NCBI GenBank assembly: GCA_041652255.1
Contig: JBAZHT010000007.1
Span: forward strand, 1-47,049
Source of the DNA: DMER64 sp041652255
GTDB lineage: Bacteria > Bacteroidota > Bacteroidia > Bacteroidales > UBA932
Length of the DNA stretch: 47,049 nucleotides
Direction of reading: 5' to 3'
Part shown: piece after piece, positions 41,398 to 47,049 of the stretch
Position numbering within the stretch: position 1 is the stretch's first letter
Layout: each line of letters opens with the position of its first letter
The notes under the pieces: model-generated
Databases searched by the model: none
What the model was told of the DNA's origin: nothing
Seen by the model: only the letters and a program-made list of their open reading frames with translations
Translations under genes and position numbers: made by a program

Positions 41398-42969
41398 ATG
41401 ACGGAACTTGAACACAAACGACTGATCGCCAAAAACACCGTTGCGCTTTACGTGCGCATGCTGGTGCGGCTGGCCGTGACCCTGTACACCTCGCGGATCG
41501 TGCTGGACGTGTTGGGCGTGGACGACTTCGCATTGTACGGGATCGTGGGCGGGATTGTCACCTTGTTCACCTTCCTGCAAACTGCCCTGAACGCTTCCAC
41601 CCAGCGCTTTATGAGCGTTGAACTGGGACGCAATGATTTGCCGAGGCTAAAGCGCGTCTTTGACGTGAGTACGTCACTTTACCTTGTGGTGGCGCTGATC
41701 ATTGTTGTCATCGCCGAGACGATCGGTTTGTGGTTCCTCAATACGCAACTGATTATCCCCCCAGAACGCATGAACGCGGTCAACTGGGTGTTCCAGTTCA
41801 CGATCCTGATCACCTGTGTAAACATCATTCAAACCCCTTATAACGCCAGCATCATCGCCCACGAAAAAATGTCCTTTTATGCCTGGATAAGCATAGCCGA
41901 TGTGGTGTTGAAACTGGGCGTGGTTTTCCTACTGACGGTATCGCCCGTAGACAAACTGGCCTCCTACGCGGGACTGTTGCTGGCAGTCTCGCTGGTAATA
42001 TTCTTCATCACCCGGGGGTATGCCTTGCGAAAATTCAGTGTCTGCCGGTTTCACCTGACCTGGGACAAACATCTTTTTAAAGAAATGGCGGGGTTTTCCG
42101 GATGGACACTGTGCGATTCGGGGGCCCAACTAGCCGTTACACAGGGGCGTGTATTCCTGCTGAACCTTTTTACCCCGCTGGTAACAAACGCGGCCATGAG
42201 CATTGCCACACAGGTAAGTACGGCGGTTTATAACTTTGTGATCTACTTCCAGTCCTCGTTCAATCCACAGATCACCAAAGCCTCGGCAGCCGGAAATGAC
42301 CGCTACCTGCAGGACCTGGTCAACCAGACCTCCAAGTTCTCCTACTACATGATCTTTGCCCTTACGCTGCCCATCCTGCTGAATATGGAATTCATCCTGA
42401 ACATCTGGCTGAAGGAAGTTCCCGCCTATACCGTTGCCTTTTGCAGCATCACCCTCTTGTACTACCTGGTAGAATCTCTAAGCGGACCCCTGTGGATAAC
42501 AACCTGGGCAGCGGGCCGGATACGGCGGTACCAGATCACCGTTTCCCTGATCCGCATCACTACCCTGCCCGCCACATGGCTGCTGCTCAAATACGGGGCC
42601 CCTGTCTACACCATCCTGGTGGTCTGGGTACTTGTAAACGTTTTTTGCTATCTTTATAGGTTGTTGTACGTTAACCGGCAATCCGGGATCCCTTTGCGAC
42701 GCTATGCCAAAGAAGTCCTGATGCCCGTTGTGTTGATCTCGGCCCTGTCCGTTCCGCTGCCCCTGCTGGTACACAAATGGCTGGAAGGCTGGCCGGATCT
42801 GATCCTGACCACTTTTGCAGCACTCCTGGCAACCGGTTTGCTTATTTGGTTCGCCGGCCTGAAACGTACCGAGAAAAAACATATTAAAGAAGCTATTAAG
42901 AACCGATTGCACCGACACCAAAGCTGCAGCCAAAAGAATCAACCTGATCAAAAGTACAACCCTAAATAA
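41398..42969 (+). CDS. Wzx-like polysaccharide flippase (MATE/MOP superfamily)
   Basis: This 523-residue polytopic membrane protein has about 12-14 predicted hydrophobic segments. It begins IAKNTVALYVRMLVRLAVTLYTSRIVLDVLGVDDFALYG, typical of Bacteroidota lipopolysaccharide/O-antigen flippases. It probably moves undecaprenyl-linked oligosaccharide across the inner membrane. I chose the ATG at 41398. Upstream in-frame codons through the 21-base array are open but would add unlikely low-complexity sequence. The C-terminal tail is basic and Gln/His-rich. It lies in the polysaccharide operon, with the GT2 gene 16 bases downstream. Confidence 0.88.
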   Translation: MTELEHKRLIAKNTVALYVRMLVRLAVTLYTSRIVLDVLGVDDFALYGIVGGIVTLFTFLQTALNASTQRFMSVELGRNDLPRLKRVFDVSTSLYLVVALIIVVIAETIGLWFLNTQLIIPPERMNAVNWVFQFTILITCVNIIQTPYNASIIAHEKMSFYAWISIADVVLKLGVVFLLTVSPVDKLASYAGLLLAVSLVIFFITRGYALRKFSVCRFHLTWDKHLFKEMAGFSGWTLCDSGAQLAVTQGRVFLLNLFTPLVTNAAMSIATQVSTAVYNFVIYFQSSFNPQITKASAAGNDRYLQDLVNQTSKFSYYMIFALTLPILLNMEFILNIWLKEVPAYTVAFCSITLLYYLVESLSGPLWITTWAAGRIRRYQITVSLIRITTLPATWLLLKYGAPVYTILVVWVLVNVFCYLYRLLYVNRQSGIPLRRYAKEVLMPVVLISALSVPLPLLVHKWLEGWPDLILTTFAALLATGLLIWFAGLKRTEKKHIKEAIKNRLHRHQSCSQKNQPDQKYNPK

Positions 42970-42985
42970 TTAAGAACCGTTGGTT

Positions 42986-44143
42986 ATGAAAGTATCTGTT
43001 ATCATACCCGTCTACAACACGGCACCGTACATAGAACGATGCCTGTACTCGGTATTGCGACAGAGTTACGACAATATCGAGATCATCCTGGTGGACGATT
43101 ACGGCACGGACAACAGTATGGTGTTGGCCACCCGCCTGCTGGAAACTCCATCGGGTGAAAATGCCCAACCGTTCGCATCAGCAGCGGACCATACCGGCGA
43201 ACCCCGTGCGGACCATACCGGCCAACCCCGGGCGGACCATACAGGCGAACCCCGGGCGGACCATTCAGGCCAACCCCGGGCGGACCATTCAGGACAACCC
43301 CTGACTGACCATTCTGGCGAATCGCGGGTGAACGTGCCCCGCTCCCTGCAGATCCTGCACCACAATGAGAATCGCGGGCTTTCGGCTGCCAGAAATACAG
43401 GTCTGGAAGCTGCTACCGGCGATTACGTATTTTTCCTGGACAGCGACGACGAAATGCCGCCCCGTGCCATAGAAAACCTGGTTCGTACCGCCGACCTTTA
43501 CAGCCATCCGCACCTGGTTTGCGGCCGCGTGGATGTGTTGCCGCACGGTAATAAAGCACTCAATATCAACGACAATCTGCCAGATTACATTGAAGGCAAC
43601 GAATTCTCTTCCCGCACCATCCTGCGCCGGGATATTCCCATTATGGCCTGTAACAAGCTGATCAACCGTGAATTCCTTCAGGCCAACGGGCTCTTTTTTA
43701 AAGAAGGCCTCATACATGAAGACAATCTCTGGAGTTTCCAGATGGCGGGAATCATTCACAACATGGCCATAACCCGCCAGATAACCTACTTATACCACCT
43801 TAACAAAAAAGGGCTTACACTGGAACGGGTTACCCCGCAACGTGTGGAAAGCATCAAAACCATCCTGACAACACAAATAGAAATGCTTGCCCAGGAACGC
43901 CCCCTGCGGACCCTCCAACAAGCCTACATCATCTTTACCGCTGCCTGGTTCCGCAACCTGATGTACGAACAGTCGCACGCAGAATATTACAAGATGCAGC
44001 AATGGATCCGCACTACACTAAGGCCCTTTGGCCGTGAGATCCACTACCATAATCTCAAAAATCACCTGCTCTACCGGGCGCTCTACCTGCCCCCTGCCCT
44101 GCTGCGCACGGGGAAGAATCTCAGAGATTCTGCGCAACATTAA
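42986..44143 (+). CDS. Family 2 glycosyltransferase with octapeptide repeat insert
   Basis: This is a 385-residue GT-A enzyme. KVSVIIPVYNTAPYIERCLYSVLRQSY and ILVDDYGTDNS form the nucleotide-binding part, NENRGLSAARNTGLEAATGDYVFFLDSDDE the DxD metal site, and GLIHEDNLWSFQMA the likely catalytic-base region. Between the second and third motifs the protein carries six tandem octapeptides (ADHTGEPR-type, residues 67-114) plus a short linker, where relatives have only about 20 residues. The insert is in frame and hydrophilic, probably a surface loop. I chose the ATG at 42986. The C-terminus (KNLRDSAQH) is encoded by the left arm of the inverted repeat at 44117. Confidence 0.9.
   Translation: MKVSVIIPVYNTAPYIERCLYSVLRQSYDNIEIILVDDYGTDNSMVLATRLLETPSGENAQPFASAADHTGEPRADHTGQPRADHTGEPRADHSGQPRADHSGQPLTDHSGESRVNVPRSLQILHHNENRGLSAARNTGLEAATGDYVFFLDSDDEMPPRAIENLVRTADLYSHPHLVCGRVDVLPHGNKALNINDNLPDYIEGNEFSSRTILRRDIPIMACNKLINREFLQANGLFFKEGLIHEDNLWSFQMAGIIHNMAITRQITYLYHLNKKGLTLERVTPQRVESIKTILTTQIEMLAQERPLRTLQQAYIIFTAAWFRNLMYEQSHAEYYKMQQWIRTTLRPFGREIHYHNLKNHLLYRALYLPPALLRTGKNLRDSAQH
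43184..43327 (+). repeat. Six 24-base tandem repeats inside GT2 gene
   Basis: Units of 24 bases (GCGGACCATACCGGCGAACC and variants) repeat six times and encode A/T-D-H-T/S-G-E/Q-P/S-R/L. The first four or five differ by only one to three bases each, which suggests recent expansion by slippage or recombination. Confidence 0.92.
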
Positions 44144-44223
44144 CTCACAAAAAATCATAAAAACCATATTTTCAGCATGTTCAAAAATTACCAACAAGCC
44201 TTTTGCGCAGAATCTCTGAGATT
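44117..44223. repeat. 107-base inverted-repeat element at GT2/S46 peptidase junction
   Basis: Perfect 21-base arms lie at 44117-44137 and 44203-44223 with a 65-base loop. Each arm contains the palindrome GAATCTCAGAGATTC or part of it, followed by TGCGCAA. The GT2 stop and the S46 peptidase ATG lie in the loop. The arm sequence differs from both other families, but the geometry and the GCGC foot are the same. Confidence 0.92.
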
Positions 44224-46336
44224 TTTCTCCCCCCTGCGCACCCTCACCACCCTGTTGCTCCTGTTGCTGTTCCTCACGCCGGCACGTGCCGACGAAGGGA
44301 TGTGGCTGCCAATGCTTATTCAGAAAAAGATCCCGCAGATGCAGGAGCTTGGCTTCAAGCTGACTGCGGAAGACATTTACAGTGTGAACCGGGCCTGCCT
44401 GAAGGATGCGATCGTGCACTTTGGGGGCGGATGCACCGGGGAAGTCATCTCTGATGAAGGACTGTTGATCACCAACCACCATTGCGGTTACGGACAGATA
44501 CAGGCACACAGTACGGTGGAACACGATTACCTGAAAGACGGTTTCTGGGCCCGTACAAGAAGTGAAGAACTCCCTAACAAAGGTCTGACAGTCACCTTTT
44601 TGCGGTATATGGAAGACGTTACCCTACAGGTCCTGGAAGGTGTGACCGATACCATCAGCGAACTGGAACGCCAGAAAATTATAGAAACCAACATCAAAAA
44701 TATCAGCGAAGAAGCCTTGAAAGGCATGGACACGAAGTTCTACTCGGTCCGGATCACGCCCGCCTATTACGGGAATCAGTATTTCCTATACCTGAACCAA
44801 ACGTTTCGTGACGTACGTCTGGTAGGAGCCCCGCCATCTTCCATCGGCAAGTTCGGGGGCGATACGGACAACTGGATGTGGCCGCGCCATACAGGCGACT
44901 TTTCGCTCTTCCGCATCTATTCGAATACCGCCAACGAACCCGCCGAATACAGCGCAGACAACGTGCCATACCGTCCACGCTACCACTTCACCATCTCGGC
45001 AAAAGGTGTGAAACCGGGCGATTTTACAATGGTTTACGGCTATCCCGGGCGCACCCAGCAATACGTGCTCTCTCCTGCGGTAGATTACATCGCCAATCGC
45101 TCCAATCCGCAGAAGATTAGCCTGCGCAGCTTACGCCTTGACGTGATGAACCGCGAACAGGCCAAGGATCCGGCCGTGCGCATCCAGTATTCCAGCAAGA
45201 ACGCCGGTGTTTCAAACGCATGGAAAAAATGGCAGGGCGAAAGCCGCGGCATCCTGAATGCAGGTACCATTGCCAAAAAGCAGGAATTTGAACGTCGTTT
45301 TCAACAATGGGCCGAGGCCTCCGGCAGGCAGGAGTACATCACCCTGATCCCCCGCATGAAGGAACTTTACAGTGAACTGGAACCTTATATGTTCGCCTCC
45401 GAGATGTATGCCGAGGCGATAATGGCCGTGGAACTCCTGCGTTTTGCCAATTCACTTGAAAGTACCGTCAAGCGGAGTGGCACCGCACTTGCCGCCGAGT
45501 TTGCCGAGCGGTTTTTCAAAGATTATTACCTGCCCATCGATAAAGATATTTTCGAAAAATTATTTACCGGATTTTATGAAGCAATGGAGCCTTACAGCGA
45601 CCTGCTTCCCGCCAACGCATCGTTCTTTGCCCGGCTGGCCACCCACCTCTACAGCACCTCGGCTTTGGCCGACCGCCAAAAGACCATGGACCTGCTGGCC
45701 AAAGACTCGGCAAGTGTTCTAACGCTTATTCGCCAGGACCCGGCTTTCCTGTTGGTGGATCCGTTCGTGCAAAATAACCGCGACAAGATACAGCCGCGCA
45801 TCCGTGACATCAACAGAGAGCTGAACCTGCTCTACCGCACGTGGATGCAGGCAATCATGGAATTTGACAGCGACCGCATTTTTTACCCAGATGCCAATTC
45901 AACCCTGCGTGTTACCTACGGGACCGTTCAGGGCTACAGTCCTGCAGATGCAGTCATGTACCTGCCTGTAAGCACTATAGAAGGAATCATGCAAAAGGAC
46001 AATCCCTACATTTTCGACTACGACATTCCCCAATCCTTAAGGGAGGTGTACGCTGCCCGTGACTTTGCGCCCTGGGAATCCGACGGCACCGTACCTGTCT
46101 GTTTTATAGCCACTAACCATACAAGCGGGGGCAATTCAGGATCGCCTGTTTTGAACGCGGACGGGCACCTGCTTGGACTGAATTTTGACCGTGTATGGGA
46201 AGGGACAATGAGCGACATTGAATTTGATCCATCGGTTTGCCGGAATATCTCTGTAGATATTAGGTACGTACTGTTTGTAATAGACAAGATCGGAAAAGCA
46301 AATTTTTTACTGGATGAATTGGATATTAGCGAATAA
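44177..46336 (+). CDS. S46 family dipeptidyl-peptidase (DPP7/DPP11), periplasmic
   Basis: This 719-residue serine exopeptidase releases dipeptides from the N-terminus of peptides in the periplasm, supporting amino-acid-based metabolism. The signal peptide spans 1-38 (hydrophobic LLLLLLFLTPARA). The triad is visible as TNHHCGYG (99-106), FGGDTDNWMWPRHTGDFS (Asp) and GGNSGSPV (Ser654). The residue 18 after the catalytic Ser is Arg672 (NFDRVWEG). As I recall the family, Arg here marks the acidic-specific DPP11 and Gly marks DPP7, so DPP11 is favoured (inference). The n-region of the signal peptide (CAESLRFF) is encoded by the right repeat arm. Confidence 0.9.
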   Translation: MFKNYQQAFCAESLRFFSPLRTLTTLLLLLLFLTPARADEGMWLPMLIQKKIPQMQELGFKLTAEDIYSVNRACLKDAIVHFGGGCTGEVISDEGLLITNHHCGYGQIQAHSTVEHDYLKDGFWARTRSEELPNKGLTVTFLRYMEDVTLQVLEGVTDTISELERQKIIETNIKNISEEALKGMDTKFYSVRITPAYYGNQYFLYLNQTFRDVRLVGAPPSSIGKFGGDTDNWMWPRHTGDFSLFRIYSNTANEPAEYSADNVPYRPRYHFTISAKGVKPGDFTMVYGYPGRTQQYVLSPAVDYIANRSNPQKISLRSLRLDVMNREQAKDPAVRIQYSSKNAGVSNAWKKWQGESRGILNAGTIAKKQEFERRFQQWAEASGRQEYITLIPRMKELYSELEPYMFASEMYAEAIMAVELLRFANSLESTVKRSGTALAAEFAERFFKDYYLPIDKDIFEKLFTGFYEAMEPYSDLLPANASFFARLATHLYSTSALADRQKTMDLLAKDSASVLTLIRQDPAFLLVDPFVQNNRDKIQPRIRDINRELNLLYRTWMQAIMEFDSDRIFYPDANSTLRVTYGTVQGYSPADAVMYLPVSTIEGIMQKDNPYIFDYDIPQSLREVYAARDFAPWESDGTVPVCFIATNHTSGGNSGSPVLNADGHLLGLNFDRVWEGTMSDIEFDPSVCRNISVDIRYVLFVIDKIGKANFLLDELDISE

Positions 46337-46348
46337 TGTTTAATTTTG
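46319..46348 (+). promoter_or_regulatory. Promoter for small peptide genes
   Basis: TTG at 46319-46321 is separated by 19 bases from TAATTTTG at 46341-46348, a full Bacteroidota promoter. The minus-33 element lies inside the 3' end of the S46 gene. The leader to the first peptide ATG would be about 65-70 bases. Confidence 0.65.
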
Positions 46349-46422
46349 TTATGATCGTATAACACGTGAATATTTCATTTAAACTCAATATAATTATATT
46401 ACTTATCCTAAAAAAGAATATT

Positions 46423-46524
46423 ATGGAAGCACTTATCGATTGGTTGACTGGTTTTTTTGACCAAATAGCTATTTGGTTACAGCAATTTTTTACATGGCTG
46501 GAAGGAATTTTGGCTTCTATGTAA
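46423..46524 (+). CDS. 33-residue amphipathic small peptide
   Basis: ATG to TAA encodes a 33-residue peptide (beginning MEALIDWLTGFF, ending LEGILASM). It contains four Trp and several Phe/Ile/Leu with regularly spaced acidic residues, fitting one long amphipathic helix that could lie on a membrane. No signal peptide or Cys is present. A complete promoter lies upstream and a second small gene starts 21 bases downstream. The function is unknown; a toxin-like, regulatory or membrane-shaping peptide is possible. The main support is the promoter, the compact operon and the paralogous neighbours. Confidence 0.65.
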   Translation: MEALIDWLTGFFDQIAIWLQQFFTWLEGILASM

Positions 46525-46545
46525 ACTAGAAAAAACATTACATTT

Positions 46546-46641
46546 ATGGATTTTGAAAGTGTTTACACCTGGCTATCACTGATTATATCGATTCTGACGG
46601 CCTTATTGGGAAGCATACAACTATTTTTCCCTACTACGTAA
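46546..46641 (+). CDS. 31-residue hydrophobic small peptide, copy 1
   Basis: This 31-codon gene encodes MDFESVYTWLSLIISILTA followed by a Leu/Phe-rich end (LFFPTT). It is a single predicted membrane helix with an acidic N-terminus. It is clearly paralogous to the gene at 46787-46888: both share SVYTWLSLIISILTA and LFF, while synonymous codon positions differ widely. This points to selection on the peptide rather than a recent DNA duplication. A strong terminator follows at 46666-46697. Confidence 0.75.
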   Translation: MDFESVYTWLSLIISILTALLGSIQLFFPTT

Positions 46642-46665
46642 TCTGCATAAATAGTATGTATGAAT

Positions 46666-46697
46666 AAAAAAGCTGTCGTTTTAAAGACAGCTTTTTT
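46666..46697 (+). terminator. Terminator after small peptide operon
   Basis: The stem AAAAAAGCTGTC (46666-46677) with GACAGCTTTTTT (46686-46697) is followed by more T residues. It separates the first two small peptide genes from the third. Confidence 0.88.
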
Positions 46698-46786
46698 ATT
46701 TTTGACGATCTTTCCAATTATATGCAACTATTCGATCGTTTTTTACATCTTTGTAAAAGATATAAACCTTAATAATTTTAATAAGT

Positions 46787-46888
46787 ATGGATTTTGATAG
46801 TGTTTACACCTGGTTGTCGTTGATCATATCAATTTTAACAGCCATTTTAGGAGTGATAGGACTCTTTTTCACGCCTGTTGAGGCGTAA
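46787..46888 (+). CDS. 33-residue hydrophobic small peptide, copy 2
   Basis: This encodes MDFDSVYTWLSLIISILTA, then an Ile/Leu/Phe helix end and the tail FTPVEA. It is a paralogue of the 46546 gene with conservative changes (Glu to Asp, Leu to Ile, Ser to Val, Gln to Gly). It is a single predicted membrane segment. Upstream, CATCTTTG at 46746-46753 is one base from the minus-7 consensus. It lies between two strong terminators, so it seems to be its own transcription unit. The function is unknown. Confidence 0.75.
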   Translation: MDFDSVYTWLSLIISILTAILGVIGLFFTPVEA

Positions 46889-46899
46889 GAGGGAATATA

Positions 46900-46940
46900 A
46901 AAAAAGAGGGTGACTGAAAAAATCAGTCACCCTCTTTTTT
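46900..46940. terminator. Bidirectional terminator after third small peptide
   Basis: An 18-base-pair stem (46900-46917 with 46923-46940; core GAGGGTGACTGA/TCAGTCACCCTC) is flanked by A and T runs. It serves both the small peptide gene and the minus-strand gene entering from the right edge. Confidence 0.9.
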
Positions 46941-46988
46941 AACAACTTATTGAGTTAAAGCGCCACTTCCATGCAACTTTAGATCCGG

Positions 46989-47049
46989 TTATTCTTCCGG
47001 AGCAGGAGCAGGTTCCGGCTGGGCCGGACGTTCATTAGCAACAGCCACA
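46989..47049 (-). CDS. 3' end of an unknown gene, continues beyond window
   Basis: The minus strand has 19 sense codons ending in TAA at 46989. They encode an Ala/Pro/Glu-rich tail (ANERPAQPEPAPAPEE). It points into a strong terminator 50 bases downstream. Such acidic, proline-rich tails occur in several envelope and ribosome-associated proteins; the identity cannot be told from this fragment. Confidence 0.5.
   Translation of the reverse strand, partial: VAVANERPAQPEPAPAPEE

Noticed and set aside
46423..46524. Ldr-type type I toxin
   Set aside because: The ending GILASM recalls Ldr peptides, but the rest does not match and no antisense RNA promoter was clearly seen.

Overview
The window looks like chromosomal DNA of a member of the Bacteroidales (Bacteroidota). 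The reasons are the repeated TAnnTTTG minus-7 promoter motif, several times with TTG 19 bases upstream; the near absence of Shine-Dalgarno sequences; a PPi-type phosphofructokinase next to ATP-PEP carboxykinase; IspG of the Bacteroides/plant sequence type; a surE-lpxB pair; C69, M16 and S46 peptidases; and Bacteroidota-style Ig-like and carboxypeptidase-regulatory lipoproteins. No genus can be named from sequence alone.

Layout. 1-2428 is the 5' part of a large multidomain surface lipoprotein gene on the minus strand. 2473-6782 holds kdsC, maf, a PPi-phosphofructokinase and, convergently, pckA. 6878-18063 is a long plus-strand run: recQ, ligA, a flavodiiron protein, a RelA/SpoT homologue, an Ig-like lipoprotein, a small beta-barrel protein and ispG. 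18041-21019 (minus) is nfeD-like plus a C69 dipeptidase, then a plus-strand M16 peptidase, a minus-strand GT2/methyltransferase pair and gapA. 26861-31535 is surE, an lpxB-ogt fusion, dnaN and a DnaQ-like exonuclease. 31629-35170 is an accessory patch: a degenerate FAH-like gene, a REP-associated tyrosine transposase (RAYT), a flavoprotein and tRNA-Thr(CGT), all embedded in REP-like repeats. 35186-37884 holds a metal/cobalamin-type binding lipoprotein and a binding-protein/permease fusion. 37932-44143 is a surface polysaccharide locus (rfbA, rfbB, ugd, wzx-like flippase, GT2). 44177-46336 is an S46 dipeptidyl-peptidase. 46423-46888 holds three tiny hydrophobic peptide genes missed by ordinary length cut-offs, and the window ends inside a minus-strand gene.

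The most unusual theme is a REP/RAYT system. A 15-base palindrome (TCAAATGGAGTTTGA) followed by a TGCGCCAC foot (GTGGCGCA on the other strand) recurs as inverted pairs spanning 103-108 bases on both sides of the RAYT gene and by dnaN/dnaQ. Arrays of 21-22-base units carrying the same GTGGCGC foot lie beside or between these pairs. The same geometry (21-base inverted arms, 63-65-base AT-rich loop) recurs with two different arm sequences at rfbA/rfbB, rfbB/ugd and GT2/S46. In those places the arms are translated into the ends of the flanking proteins. Other notable items are the LpxB-Ogt fusion, a compact IspG, a RelA homologue with an altered HD motif, and an octapeptide repeat inside a glycosyltransferase catalytic domain.
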